A stretch of DNA of 55,910 nt from Clostridium nigeriense (GCF_900086595.1 NZ_LT575472.1:3568609-3624518); one strand, 5' to 3'. Counted from the stretch's first letter, positions 36,254 to 45,644 are shown. The notes: generated from the sequence alone by a model not told the origin. A program made the numbers and translations.

Positions 36254-36655
36254 TTAACAATTACAGCAACCTGATCCATGATCTCCTGGTTTGTTATCAC
36301 AGTTATTATCTGGTTTTCCTATACATTTACCATTATATGAAGAAGTTTCTAATTCTGCATATCTGATAACTATATTATCTTTGTAAATTTTCAACATATA
36401 TTTTGTATTTGGACATAATGGTCCTAATAGGAATTGTCCATGACAATCTGTAAAAGTGTGAGTTAGAGGATATGGATATCTACATCCATCAACTACTTGT
36501 AATAATTTTACTACTGCATCTGCTACAGGCATTCTATTACAGTCTAAAACTGTTCCAAATATAACTGATCTCTTTTCCTCTGGTAATCTAACTATTGCTT
36601 CTATTTGTTCATTGCATCCTGTCTTTAATTCGCATGAGGTTAATCTTCCGCTCAT
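36254..36655 (-). CDS. Small Cys-rich protein with carboxypeptidase-regulatory-like domain
   Basis: The ATG at 36655 (133 residues) follows AGGAGGAAAAG; the longer frame is unsupported. Residues 15-105 look like a single beta-sandwich of the carboxypeptidase-regulatory type (SVIFGTVLDCNRMPVADAVV, TFTDCHGQFLLGPLCPNTKYML). A short linker and a Cys-rich tail ending GSGCCNC follow. There are ten cysteines in all and no signal peptide. Domains of this type are often surface or structural; a spore-layer role would fit the cysteines but is only a guess. Single-gene unit with its own terminator. Confidence 0.75.
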   Translation of the reverse strand: MSGRLTSCELKTGCNEQIEAIVRLPEEKRSVIFGTVLDCNRMPVADAVVKLLQVVDGCRYPYPLTHTFTDCHGQFLLGPLCPNTKYMLKIYKDNIVIRYAELETSSYNGKCIGKPDNNCDNKPGDHGSGCCNC

Positions 36656-36746
36656 AACTTTTCCTCCTAAGTTTTTAAATATAAGTTTATTTATAATATA
36701 GTCTATTCTGTAAATATTAAAATGTGATTTGTAAATTAGATTTTTA

Positions 36747-36782
36747 TAAAAAAAGACTAGCTTCATGTAGAAACTAGTCTAA
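36747..36782 (-). terminator. Terminator of the HtrA-like gene
   Basis: On the minus strand AGACTAGTTTC-TACAT-GAAGCTAGTCT is followed by TTTTTTT, 12 bases after the stop. Confidence 0.9.
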
Positions 36783-36791
36783 ATATTTATA

Positions 36792-38030
36792 TTATTGTTT
36801 TGCTTCTAATTGAACATTAAAAGTTTTATTTTCTCCATTTCTTATAACTTCAACACTAACTATATCCCCTTCTTCTTTAGTGTCTCTAATTTCCTTTAAT
36901 TCTTCAAAGGTTTTAATTCTCTTACCATCGAATTTAACTATTAAATCTCCACCCTTTAAGCCTGCTTTCTCTGCAGGTGAAAATTCTGTAACTTCAACTA
37001 TATATAAACCTTCTTCTAATTTCAGTTGCTTTGCAAGGTCAGAATTAATTTCTCTTATTGAAATACCTAAATTTAATATTGGTTTAGATAAAGACTCTAT
37101 TCTATCTTTAACCTCATTTATTGGAATAGAGAAACCTATTCCCTCAACAGAATCAGAAGATATCTTCATGTTGTTGATACCAACTACTTCTCCCTTTGTA
37201 TTAACTAAAGGACCACCACTGTTTCCTGGATTTATAGCTGCATCTGTTTGTATTAAATTAACTTGCTGACCTGAACTTGTTTGAACTGTTCTATTTACCG
37301 CACTTACAATTCCACTAGTTACAGTTTGATTAAACTCCTTTGATAAAGGACTACCGATAGCTACAACCTGTTCACCTGGTTTTAAAGCATCTGAATCTCC
37401 AAGTTCAACTACTGCTGGTACTTTAATACTATCATCAGTAATTTTTAACATTGCTACATCTCTTGCTTGATCATAGTTAACCACTCTTGCACTTACATCT
37501 CTACCATCAGATAATGTTACTACTACTTCTTTAGCCCCTTCTATAACGTGATAGTTAGTTAATATATATCCTTCCTCATTTATTATAAATCCAGATCCTA
37601 TTCCTGATGTTTCCTTAGGTATAATTCCACTATAATCAACTACACCACTAACTGAAACTATGACTACAGCAGGTGCAACTTTTTCAAAAGCCTCACTTGC
37701 TGTTAACCCTTCTGAATCAGAACTAAAGGTTTGGGGATTAGGTGTTATAACTTTATTTCCATTTTGATAATTGTTCTTAGTTAAGTAATATACACTTCCA
37801 CTACCAATAGCACCGCCAATCAATCCTGCTATTAAAGCCAATGCTATTACCTTAAAAGTTCCTTTTCCCCTCTTCTTCTTAGGTTTATTTGATATATCAT
37901 TTATTGGGTGCACATAAGATTCTTTTTCAAAAGCTTTATCTTCTTCAATAAAGTCTTCCTTAATTTCCTCTTGAGCACCACTATTAACATTTTCATAATT
38001 TTCTACGTCATATATATTATCTTCATTCAT
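36792..38030 (-). CDS. HtrA/DegP-type membrane serine protease
   Basis: The 412-residue protein has an acidic cytoplasmic N-terminus (1-50), a KKKRGKG stop signal, one membrane segment (about 59-83), a trypsin-like protease domain and a C-terminal PDZ domain (about 315-405). The catalytic triad is visible: His in LTNYHVIEGAKEV, Asp in ARDVAMLKI and Ser in INPGNSGGPLVN. It degrades or refolds damaged proteins on the outer side of the membrane. In Gram-positives such genes are often under stress two-component control, but no operator is evident here. The ATG follows TTTTAGGAGG. Could be called htrA, htrB or yycK-type. Confidence 0.94.
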   Translation of the reverse strand: MNEDNIYDVENYENVNSGAQEEIKEDFIEEDKAFEKESYVHPINDISNKPKKKRGKGTFKVIALALIAGLIGGAIGSGSVYYLTKNNYQNGNKVITPNPQTFSSDSEGLTASEAFEKVAPAVVIVSVSGVVDYSGIIPKETSGIGSGFIINEEGYILTNYHVIEGAKEVVVTLSDGRDVSARVVNYDQARDVAMLKITDDSIKVPAVVELGDSDALKPGEQVVAIGSPLSKEFNQTVTSGIVSAVNRTVQTSSGQQVNLIQTDAAINPGNSGGPLVNTKGEVVGINNMKISSDSVEGIGFSIPINEVKDRIESLSKPILNLGISIREINSDLAKQLKLEEGLYIVEVTEFSPAEKAGLKGGDLIVKFDGKRIKTFEELKEIRDTKEEGDIVSVEVIRNGENKTFNVQLEAKQ

Positions 38031-38122
38031 TTTGAAAGCCTCCTAAAATATTAATAATTCCTTATTACAATTATTAATATAACCTTTCTTTGTTACAATT
38101 ATATGACAATTATATAAGAATT

Positions 38123-39151
38123 TTAACTTGCTTTATTTTTCTTTTGAAGTCTCTCTATTTCATTTGCTTGTTTTATAACTTGTCTTATTCCTGTTATCAC
38201 TGTATCAGGCTCGTACATTGCTATAATATTATTATCATAATTAACATTATAAACCTTTGTTAAATCTTCATCTCCTAAATTTGCTAAAACTTCTTGCCCT
38301 GGCTTAGCTATTAAATAATATGGCTTTCCACTAAAAACACCTGCTTCTTGGCTAGTATTATTTCCTGAGGTTATGTTCTTATATTCATTATTAACAGCCT
38401 TATTATAGCTAGACTTAGTTCTGTGTACTTTAAATTCCTCAAGTTCTCTTTCCTCAAGCATATTTTCAAATTCATCAGTATTTCGACTTAAATTTAATTT
38501 ATCAAGTAAGGTGGTAAGTCCCACTTCTGCTCCAAAGCTTTCTACAGAGGTTCTTATTCTATCAAAAAATAGGCTTCTCTTAAATTTATCTGTATTAATA
38601 ACATCTTCAATCAATGGATTAACTAAAACTACTCCAGCTACTAAATCAGGATAAGCCTTTGCAAATTCTGTTAGTACTAAGCTACCATATTCTTCCCCCA
38701 CTAAAATATAAGGAGCAGGTGCAGCAGATTTTCTTAACAATGTCCTTAAATCTTCAGCTTGTTCTTTTGGTGTTCTAAGGGCTCCGCTATCACTAAATCC
38801 ATATCCCCTTCTATTATATGTAAATACTACAGAATCATCATACTCTGAAACTAATTTATCTGTTATTTCACTCCATTGATTTAAATTAGCTCCTATATTT
38901 CCGTCAAAAACTATTGTGTATTTTCCTTCCCCATCCATTTTATAATCTAATCTTTTATCTTCTACTCTTGCATAATCAACTCTTTGCTTTAATGTTTCTT
39001 TAGCTATGAAATTACTTACTCTTTGATATATAAAGCCAATTACTAAAATAATTATTATCCCTAAAATTATATTTTTGGCTAAGTCCTTTGGCTTTAATTC
39101 CTTCTTCATATTTACTTTATGAACCCCATTTGAATGTGGTAAAAGTTTCAC
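38123..39151 (-). CDS. Membrane-anchored alpha/beta hydrolase
   Basis: I prefer the GTG at 39151 (342 residues), 9 bases after AAGGGGG; an ATG at 39160 touches that site. One membrane segment (about residues 27-46) precedes an alpha/beta hydrolase domain: IVFDGNIGANLNQW in the oxyanion region, FTYNRRGYGFSDSG, and YILVGEEYGSLVLTEFAKAYP. The last has Glu where the usual nucleophile Ser would be (GEEYG in place of GxSxG), so activity may be lost or changed. Otherwise it has the shape of prolyl aminopeptidase-like hydrolases. It lies 22 bases downstream of tsaD and is probably co-transcribed. Confidence 0.8.
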   Translation of the reverse strand: MKLLPHSNGVHKVNMKKELKPKDLAKNIILGIIIILVIGFIYQRVSNFIAKETLKQRVDYARVEDKRLDYKMDGEGKYTIVFDGNIGANLNQWSEITDKLVSEYDDSVVFTYNRRGYGFSDSGALRTPKEQAEDLRTLLRKSAAPAPYILVGEEYGSLVLTEFAKAYPDLVAGVVLVNPLIEDVINTDKFKRSLFFDRIRTSVESFGAEVGLTTLLDKLNLSRNTDEFENMLEERELEEFKVHRTKSSYNKAVNNEYKNITSGNNTSQEAGVFSGKPYYLIAKPGQEVLANLGDEDLTKVYNVNYDNNIIAMYEPDTVITGIRQVIKQANEIERLQKKNKAS

Positions 39152-39172
39152 TTTGCCCATCCCCCTTACAAA

Positions 39173-40183
39173 CTATAATTTTAAGTTTGGTTTAGCATTT
39201 ATATTTAAAGGTGCTTTTAATCCTTTTATGAAATTAAAATAAGCTGCACTTCCAATCATTGCTGCATTATCTGTGCATAAAATTTGTGATGGGAACAACA
39301 CTTCTATTCCTTCCTTTGAAGCTGCTTTTATTAAAGCCTCTCTCAATGCGGAATTCGAAGCTACGCCTCCTGCTATGGCTATTTTATTAACATTCTTTTT
39401 CCTACAAGTTTTTAATACATTTTGCTTTAATACATCTATGACAGCTTTTTGGAAGGATGCTGCAACATCAGCCTTATTTATTTCTACATTTTGCATCTTA
39501 CACTTATTTAAGTAATTTAAAACAGCTGACTTAACTCCACTAAATGAAAAATCTAATGTGTCATCATGGAAACTTGCCTTTGGAAATTCAATAGCATTTT
39601 CATTTCCTTCTTTTGCAAGCTTATCTATTTTAGGTCCACCTGGATATCCAAGTCCCAATGCTCTAGCAACCTTATCGTAAGCCTCACCAGCTGCATCATC
39701 TCTTGTCTGTCCTATAACATCGTATTCTCCGTAATTTTTAACGTGAACTATGAATGTATGACCACCTGATACTACTAAAGATACAAAAGGTGGTTTTAAA
39801 TCCTTATGCTCTATGTAATTTGCACATATATGTCCTTCTATATGATTTACTCCAACTAAAGGCTTTTTTAGTGAATATGAAAGTCCTTTAGCATATTGTA
39901 AACCAACTAACAGTGCTCCAACTAATCCTGGCCCATAAGTAACTCCTATTGCATCTATATCATCTAGCTTTACATTTGCCTTTTCTAAAGCTTCTATTAC
40001 TACTCCATTAATAACTTCTATATGCATTCTAGAAGCTACCTCAGGTACTACTCCGCCGTATTTTTTATGTGTTTCAATTTGTGAAGCAATAATATTTGAT
40101 AGTACTTCTCTACCATTTCTTACTACAGCTGCTGAAGTTTCATCACAGCTTGATTCTATTGATAAAATTAATTTACTTTCCAT
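39173..40183 (-). CDS. tsaD: tRNA N6-adenosine threonylcarbamoyltransferase
   Basis: The 336-residue protein is TsaD (Gcp/Kae1). It has the N-terminal ASKHA fold [16 protein letters not shown], metal-binding histidines in [23 protein letters not shown], and the nucleotide site [16 protein letters not shown]. It transfers the threonylcarbamoyl group onto A37 of tRNAs that read ANN codons, together with TsaB and TsaE, which are not in the window. The ATG follows TACGAGGTAAAAAG. Confidence 0.97.
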   Translation of the reverse strand: MESKLILSIESSCDETSAAVVRNGREVLSNIIASQIETHKKYGGVVPEVASRMHIEVINGVVIEALEKANVKLDDIDAIGVTYGPGLVGALLVGLQYAKGLSYSLKKPLVGVNHIEGHICANYIEHKDLKPPFVSLVVSGGHTFIVHVKNYGEYDVIGQTRDDAAGEAYDKVARALGLGYPGGPKIDKLAKEGNENAIEFPKASFHDDTLDFSFSGVKSAVLNYLNKCKMQNVEINKADVAASFQKAVIDVLKQNVLKTCRKKNVNKIAIAGGVASNSALREALIKAASKEGIEVLFPSQILCTDNAAMIGSAAYFNFIKGLKAPLNINAKPNLKL

Positions 40184-40306
40184 ACTTTTTACCTCGTAGC
40201 ATAATCTTTCTATTTCTTTATAACATTGTGAAAGTTCTCTAATTATTGTATATTAAAATAAAGCTTATAGCTTATTAAATCTTTCTTTTCTTTCATTGTT
40301 TATTAT

Positions 40307-40340
40307 ATAATGAATAAAAAAATTATTCATTATTTTTTAT
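40307..40340 (+). promoter_or_regulatory. Inverted repeat with T-run in the control region of the RusA-like gene
   Basis: ATAATGAATAA (40307-40317) and TTATTCATTAT (40323-40333) are perfect arms followed by TTTTTT. The left arm overlaps a TATAAT (40306-40311) on the plus strand, so it could be an operator across the -10 and start point. If transcription begins further upstream, it could be an attenuating terminator. Confidence 0.5.
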
Positions 40341-40392
40341 TAGAATTAATGGATTTTTAAGGATATATTAATTTTTAAAAGGAGTTTTATTA

Positions 40393-41019
40393 ATGAGTAC
40401 ATATGCTAAAGTAGTTGTACCAGGATCCCCTATTACAAAATCTAATTTTAAGTTACATAATAAAGATGGTAGAGCAATTTTACCTAGCAATACTGGAAAA
40501 TCCCACGATAGATATGCTATCTATGAAGAGAAAATAGCTTACTATGCTAGACTTCAAAATCCTGGAGTTATTCTAGAAGAATCTTTAATTGCAATCTTAA
40601 AGGTTTATTATAAAAGTGAAAAAAGACATCCTGATACTGCAAATATAACTAAAAGTATTTTTGATGGTATAGAAAAAAGCGGTCTTATTGTTAATGATGC
40701 CCAAATAACTAGGATAATTACAGAAGAATTTTATGATAAAGAAAACCCTCGCTTTGAGCTTGAATTTTTTGGTGAAAGTAGATATGCTATTTCTTATTCT
40801 ATAAAAGAAAAGACTCAAGCTAGTGAGAAAAAACTTTATTCAAGTATAAAAAAATCTCCTGTATCTAGATTATTAAAGAATACTGAAGATAAAAAAGAAA
40901 ATATTAATAGTAACTTAACCTGTGAGTTTTGCAATAAAAAGGTTAAAGAAGATAATTTAATAAAAGGAAATGGTGGAAAAACATTAATATGTAGAAATTG
41001 CTTTAATAAATTATTTTAA
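40393..41019 (+). CDS. RusA-family endonuclease fused to a C-terminal zinc ribbon
   Basis: The 208-residue protein has a RusA-like domain (residues 5-130): VVPGSPITKSNFK at the start and the acidic motif RHPDTANITKSIFDGIEKSGLIVNDAQI, whose Asp residues would bind metal. A charged linker (130-170) leads to a zinc ribbon, C177xxC180 and C200xxC203. RusA cuts Holliday junctions and is normally carried by prophages, but no other phage gene is near. The zinc ribbon is an unusual addition and may bind DNA or a partner. It starts after AAAAGGAG and is followed within 15 bases by an SGNH hydrolase gene. Confidence 0.78.
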   Translation: MSTYAKVVVPGSPITKSNFKLHNKDGRAILPSNTGKSHDRYAIYEEKIAYYARLQNPGVILEESLIAILKVYYKSEKRHPDTANITKSIFDGIEKSGLIVNDAQITRIITEEFYDKENPRFELEFFGESRYAISYSIKEKTQASEKKLYSSIKKSPVSRLLKNTEDKKENINSNLTCEFCNKKVKEDNLIKGNGGKTLICRNCFNKLF

Positions 41020-41033
41020 AGGAAGTGATTACA

Positions 41034-41615
41034 TTGAATAATAACTTTATACTTATGGGTGATAGTTTAACCTTTGGTTATGGAGTAAATAAAAATAATT
41101 CTTGGGTAGAATATCTAAAAAATTACCTTATAGATAATGGAATAAATTATACTATAGTAAATAAAGGTATAAATGGAAATACTACTACAGATATGTTAAA
41201 TAGATTTACTGAAGATGTAATCTCATTAAATCCTAATAAAATTTTCATAATGGGCGGAACTAATGATTTATTGTGTAATCGTCCAGTAAATTCAATTGTA
41301 GATAACATTGAGTTAATGATAAAAGAATCATTATTTAAAACTAAGGACATAACTATAGGGATACCACCTAGAATTATAAAAGAAGATGCTAAAAGATTAT
41401 TTGTGCCATCTTTAACTTATGATTATTGTGAAGCAAATCTTCCTAAGCTTAAAGAGTTTTTAATAGAACTTTGTAATAATTATAAAGTTAACTTTATTGA
41501 TTTTTATTCTCTAACAGTAAATAATAATTTTATTTATATGGATGGTATTCACTTTAATAATGAAGGTCATAAAGTCTTTTTAGATGAATTTATAAGTAAA
41601 ACTATTTTTACATAA
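41034..41615 (+). CDS. SGNH/GDSL-family hydrolase
   Basis: I choose the TTG at 41034 (193 residues), 8 bases after AAAGGAAG; the GTG at 41025 overlaps the ribosome site. The protein shows the SGNH blocks in order: FILMGDSLTFGYG (catalytic Ser), NKGINGNTTTDML (Gly/Asn block), IFIMGGTNDLL (Asn block), and MDGIHFNNEGHKVF (Asp and His). It should hydrolyse an ester or acetyl group; there is no signal peptide, so it is cytoplasmic. Coupled to the RusA-like gene, with no evident metabolic link. Confidence 0.9.
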   Translation: MNNNFILMGDSLTFGYGVNKNNSWVEYLKNYLIDNGINYTIVNKGINGNTTTDMLNRFTEDVISLNPNKIFIMGGTNDLLCNRPVNSIVDNIELMIKESLFKTKDITIGIPPRIIKEDAKRLFVPSLTYDYCEANLPKLKEFLIELCNNYKVNFIDFYSLTVNNNFIYMDGIHFNNEGHKVFLDEFISKTIFT

Positions 41616-41623
41616 AAATAAAA

Positions 41624-41667
41624 GAATATCATATTGATCAAGATTTAACTTGGCAATATGATATTTC
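41624..41667. terminator. Bidirectional terminator between the SGNH gene and the FAD oxidoreductase gene
   Basis: AATATCATATTG (41625-41636) and CAATATGATATT (41654-41665) are perfect arms with an inner CAAG/CTTG pairing. The two flanking genes converge on it. Confidence 0.8.
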
Positions 41668-41669
41668 TA

Positions 41670-42623
41670 TTAGTAAACATATTTCTTTAAATATTTAGAA
41701 ACTATTTCTCCTGTTTTGTATCCATCTTCTCCACTTTTAAATATTTGTGTATCTCTAGTTAATACTGTTCCGCAAGCAAAAATTCCCTTAGCTGATGTTT
41801 CATTATTATTAACTAAAATTTCTTTTTTATTATTTAAAGCAATATTAGCTTTTTTAATAAAATTAACTTCTGGAAAATGACCTACAGTTAAAATTAAAGA
41901 ATCGCAATCAATTTTAGTTATACTACCATCCTTATTATTTTCAACATCTACACTTCCCACTTTTTCATTTCCATGTATATCTATCACTCTACTATTTTTT
42001 ATTATATTAATATCAAATCCTCTAATAAAATCCTTTCCTTTATCATCTAAAAAACCTTTATTAGAGCCATCTATTATCGCCTTTACCTTAGCACCTTCAA
42101 CTAATAATCTTCGTGCTAAAATTAAAGACCAATTATTTTTCCCAAGTATAACAACTTCCTTACCAGGTAAGTACCCTTGAAAGTTTACTAGTTTATGTGC
42201 TGAAACCAAGGTATATATACCAGTATATTTATGAATTGGTATATTTATATTACCAGTAAATTTTTCTCTACAACCTGATGCTATAATTATAGCCTTTCCT
42301 TTAATATCTTGAATTCCATCATTAGGATTAACATAGGTAACCACTTTATTAGTAGTTAGTTCTAATACTTCGGTATCAAGCTTATATTCTCCACCTTGTG
42401 CCTTAAACTCCCTAATTAATTCACTTGCTAATTCTGGTCCTGTTACTTCTTCTCCTAAGTAATATTTCCCAAATCCACCATGAATAAATAAGTTTAAGTT
42501 TCCACCTAAGTCATTATTTCTTTCTAATATTAAAACCTTTTTAATTCCATGTTGAAGGGCTGAAACGCCAGCTGAAAGCCCCGATGCTCCCCCACCAATT
42601 ATTATTAAATCATATTGAAGCAT
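41670..42623 (-). CDS. NAD(P)/FAD-dependent oxidoreductase
   Basis: The 317-residue protein opens with an FAD Rossmann motif (DLIIIGGGASGLSAGVSALQ). It has AIIIASGCREK, GYLPGKEVVILGKNNWSLILARRL (second nucleotide site) and GIFACGTVLTRD near the C-terminus. There is no CxxC, so it is not a thioredoxin reductase. It resembles the small FAD oxidoreductases found beside glycerol-phosphate or opine/sarcosine oxidases, in which it acts as a partner subunit. No partner is encoded nearby. The GKNNW in place of GxGxxG in the second site may reduce NAD(P) binding. Substrate unknown. Confidence 0.85.
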   Translation of the reverse strand: MLQYDLIIIGGGASGLSAGVSALQHGIKKVLILERNNDLGGNLNLFIHGGFGKYYLGEEVTGPELASELIREFKAQGGEYKLDTEVLELTTNKVVTYVNPNDGIQDIKGKAIIIASGCREKFTGNINIPIHKYTGIYTLVSAHKLVNFQGYLPGKEVVILGKNNWSLILARRLLVEGAKVKAIIDGSNKGFLDDKGKDFIRGFDINIIKNSRVIDIHGNEKVGSVDVENNKDGSITKIDCDSLILTVGHFPEVNFIKKANIALNNKKEILVNNNETSAKGIFACGTVLTRDTQIFKSGEDGYKTGEIVSKYLKKYVY

Positions 42624-42691
42624 ATATAACCTCCATTAATGTTAACTAAAACATATATATATTGTATCATAAAAAATTAATAAATTCTTGT

Positions 42692-42720
42692 TTGCTTTAT
42701 AAAATTCTCTATACTATAAT
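42692..42720 (+). promoter_or_regulatory. ltaS: Sigma A promoter of the LTA synthase gene
   Basis: TTGCTT (42692-42697), a 17-base spacer and TATAAT (42715-42720) lie 74 bases before the ATG. Confidence 0.7.
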
Positions 42721-42793
42721 TTAAGTGTTGCAATTTTAAAGAAAGGAAATATAATGTTCTTTTAAAATCAAGTTCATTATATGAGGTGAATAT

Positions 42794-44665
42794 ATGTTGG
42801 ACAAGTTTTTAAATAAATTAAAAGAAAAATTACATAATATTTTTAGTTTTGATGGCATAATAAGAGCTATATTATTCTTAATTCCATTTGTTGCTATAGT
42901 TCTAAAATGTGTTATGTTCCAAGGCTATGCTGTTAATAAAGACCCTTATAGTTTAGACTTTTCTCTTGGTCTTAATTCAGCAAAACCTTTTATAAATTAT
43001 TATTACGCTTTTACCTTAGTGCTTCTTAGCTTTTCATTATTATTTAAAGGTAAAGGAAGGGTTATTTACTTATTTATAATTGACATATTAGCAACAGCAC
43101 TAATACTTTTAGATTTAGGATATTTTAGAGGATTCCTAACTATGCCATCAGCATTATTATTAACTCAAACTGCTAACCTAGACAATATGGGTGGAACAAT
43201 ATCATCAATGTTTAGCAAGACAGATTTATTATTACTAATTGATTTTTTAATTCTAGGTGTATTTGTCTTCTTTACTAGAAAGTCATATTCAAAAGAAAAA
43301 AGAAGAGCACCTATAAGTTTCTTAGTAATATTTATATCAAGCATATTATTTATAGCTTATGTACCTTTCAATTTGCACATATTAAAAAATGAAGATGTTA
43401 AAAATGGATATATATTTTCAAATTATGATCCAACAAATACAGCTAGATACTTCTCCCCAATAGGATATCATATTTTTGATATCTATAATGTTTATAAAGA
43501 TTCTATGCCTTATGAACTTAAAGCTGAGGAAGAAGCTCAAATAAAAGAATTCTTTGATAAAAAGGAAAATTTACCTGATAATGAGTATGCAGGAATGTTA
43601 AAAGGAAAAAATCTTTTAGTTATTCAAGTAGAATCATTAGAAAGTTTTATTGTTGGAAAAGAGGTTAATGGACAAAAAGTAACACCTGTTCTAGATGAAT
43701 TAATAAATACAGGGCTTTACTTCCCAAATATTTATGAGCAAGTAAATGAAGGTACAAGTTCTGACGCAGATTTAATGATAAATACATCAATGTTCCCATT
43801 AAGAAGGGGTAGTACTTTCTTCAGATATCCATCTGCTAAATATAATTCTTTACCTAACCTTTTAGAAGAAATGAATTATGATACTATTGCAATACATCCT
43901 GATAAAGGATCATTCTGGAACTATGTAAATGGGCTTAAAGGAATAGGCTTTAATAAGTTTGTTGATTTTTATTCCTTTAATGTAGATGAAGAAATAGGAC
44001 TTGGAATATCTGATGAGAGTTATTTTAGACAAGTTGTTCCAATGCTTAAAGATTTAAAAGAACCATTTTATGCTTTTACTGTAACCTTAACTAATCATGG
44101 ACCTTTTGATTTACCAAAAGAAAAAAGAGTATTAAATTTAGAATCTGAGTTGGACAAGAGTGAATTAGGCGGTTATTTTGAAAGTGTTAAATATACCGAT
44201 ACTCAAATAGGTGAATTTTTAAAGCAATTAGATAAAGAAGGTTTATTAGATGATACTGTAGTAGTAATTGAAGGAGATCATACAGGAGTTCATAAATACT
44301 ATAATAACTCAATTGAAAAATTATCTAATAAAGAAGACTGGTACTTAGATAACGGTCATCACACAATACCATTTATTATTTGGTCAAAAGATATGGCTCA
44401 AAGTAAGACATTTGAAACAATAGGTGGCCAAGTAGATATTATGCCAACACTTTTATACCTTATGGGTGTAGAAAATGATAAGTATCTAGATACTGCATTA
44501 GGAAGAAACCTATTAAATACAAATAGATCCTTTGCCGTTCTTACAAACCTTGATGTTGTTGGAGAAAATCTTACAGATGAAGAAAAAGAGCTATATAAGA
44601 GTATGGTAGAACTTTCAGATAAAATGATAAGAGCAGATAAAGCTAGTTTTTCAAAGGAAAAATAA
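42794..44665 (+). CDS. ltaS: Lipoteichoic acid synthase family (sulfatase-fold) protein
   Basis: The 623-residue protein has five N-terminal membrane segments (about residues 20-40, 68-88, 93-115, 145-160, 174-195) and an extracellular sulfatase-fold domain from about 270. Metal and catalytic residues are visible: Glu in VIQVESLESF, the nucleophile Thr in NEGTSSDADLM, LTNHGPFD, and GDHTG with HHTIPF. Enzymes of this family polymerise glycerol phosphate from phosphatidylglycerol onto a glycolipid. The ATG follows ATGAGGTG. Clostridia often have several paralogues, so this copy may be a primase or a stress variant. Confidence 0.9.
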   Translation: MLDKFLNKLKEKLHNIFSFDGIIRAILFLIPFVAIVLKCVMFQGYAVNKDPYSLDFSLGLNSAKPFINYYYAFTLVLLSFSLLFKGKGRVIYLFIIDILATALILLDLGYFRGFLTMPSALLLTQTANLDNMGGTISSMFSKTDLLLLIDFLILGVFVFFTRKSYSKEKRRAPISFLVIFISSILFIAYVPFNLHILKNEDVKNGYIFSNYDPTNTARYFSPIGYHIFDIYNVYKDSMPYELKAEEEAQIKEFFDKKENLPDNEYAGMLKGKNLLVIQVESLESFIVGKEVNGQKVTPVLDELINTGLYFPNIYEQVNEGTSSDADLMINTSMFPLRRGSTFFRYPSAKYNSLPNLLEEMNYDTIAIHPDKGSFWNYVNGLKGIGFNKFVDFYSFNVDEEIGLGISDESYFRQVVPMLKDLKEPFYAFTVTLTNHGPFDLPKEKRVLNLESELDKSELGGYFESVKYTDTQIGEFLKQLDKEGLLDDTVVVIEGDHTGVHKYYNNSIEKLSNKEDWYLDNGHHTIPFIIWSKDMAQSKTFETIGGQVDIMPTLLYLMGVENDKYLDTALGRNLLNTNRSFAVLTNLDVVGENLTDEEKELYKSMVELSDKMIRADKASFSKEK

Positions 44666-44666
44666 C

Positions 44667-44717
44667 TTATAAAAAAGAAGAAATTCAATGTTAAATTGAA
44701 TTTCTTCTTTTTTATAA
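44667..44717 (+). terminator. Terminator of the LTA synthase gene
   Basis: Perfect 23-base arms (44667-44689 and 44695-44717) flank a 5-base loop, with a T-run inside the second arm. It starts one base after the stop codon. Confidence 0.93.
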
Positions 44718-44771
44718 AGATTATAATTATTTATATTTATTTCTTTTATTTGTAATATATATATTATTTAC

Positions 44772-45320
44772 TTATAAATATAAATCCATTAATATTTCAT
44801 CATCAAATACTCCATCTAAATTAAAGAAATCTTTATGACGTCCAATTTCTTTAAATCCGCACTTCCTATATAAATTAAACGCTTTATTATTGCTTGCTTT
44901 AACACCTAAACTAATATTTTTTATATTATTATTTTTTGCAAATTCTATTAACTCATTCATTACTGCATATCCTACACCTATACCCCAATATTCCTTTTTT
45001 ACAGAAATAGCAACTTCACTATTATGAGCTATTCTTTTTCTAAGTAATCTTCTAATATTTGCTATACTTGCAATATTATTATCTATTAAACCTATAATCA
45101 TTAAATCATCTGAATAATTTAAGTTATTAATATATTCTCTTTCTTCTTCAATAGTCTTATTAAATTCATTTTTACCAAATAATAAATTATCACTTTCTCC
45201 ACCAACAGTATTTAAATATTCAATCATTTTTTCTGCATCATCAGCATTAGCTCTTCTCAATATCAAGCTCTGTCCATTTTTTAATATTATTTCTTTTGCT
45301 ATTAAATATTCATTTCTCAT
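44772..45320 (-). CDS. GNAT-family N-acetyltransferase
   Basis: The 182-residue protein has the GNAT fold: LILRRANADDAEKMIEYLN at the start, SEVAISVKKEYWGIGVGYAVMNELIEFA (acetyl-CoA loop), and LGVKASNNKAFNLYRKCGFKEIG near the end. It transfers an acetyl group to an amine; the RimI/RimL-like ending does not tell whether the acceptor is a protein or small molecule. The ATG follows GGGGGAAG at 8 bases. It lies 23 bases after the small membrane protein gene at 45339 and is probably co-transcribed with it. Confidence 0.9.
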   Translation of the reverse strand: MRNEYLIAKEIILKNGQSLILRRANADDAEKMIEYLNTVGGESDNLLFGKNEFNKTIEEEREYINNLNYSDDLMIIGLIDNNIASIANIRRLLRKRIAHNSEVAISVKKEYWGIGVGYAVMNELIEFAKNNNIKNISLGVKASNNKAFNLYRKCGFKEIGRHKDFFNLDGVFDDEILMDLYL

Positions 45321-45338
45321 AAAATTATCTTCCCCCTA

Positions 45339-45644
45339 TTATTTTAATATACCTTTACAATAAGTTTTCTTTTTACAATTAGGACAATATAATCTTTTAT
45401 AATTCACCCCTGCATTTATACCAAATATATTTTCCTTTAATTTAATATCAAAGCTTGTTTTACACTCATCACATACCCATTTATAATTCAAAGTACTCCA
45501 CTTCATTATCATATATATACCTATTAATAAGCTTATAAAACTTAAAATAGCTAATAAAAAATTAAATATAACTCCTATAAATAGTAAAATTAGTGATATT
45601 ACACTTAATATTATGGAAAAAACTAAATTTATTTTATTTCTCAT
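45339..45644 (-). CDS. Small membrane protein with zinc ribbon
   Basis: The ATG at 45644 (101 residues) is my choice; ATGs at 45653 and 45662 are in frame and the ribosome site (GAGAGATGA) suits the last best. Two hydrophobic segments (about residues 5-24 and 26-47) are followed by a cytoplasmic zinc ribbon with two knuckles, WVCDECKTSF and LYCPNCKKKTYC. I do not recognise a named family. It could be a membrane adaptor for a nucleic acid or protein partner. It sits between the GNAT gene and the PmbA terminator. Confidence 0.75.
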   Translation of the reverse strand: MRNKINLVFSIILSVISLILLFIGVIFNFLLAILSFISLLIGIYMIMKWSTLNYKWVCDECKTSFDIKLKENIFGINAGVNYKRLYCPNCKKKTYCKGILK

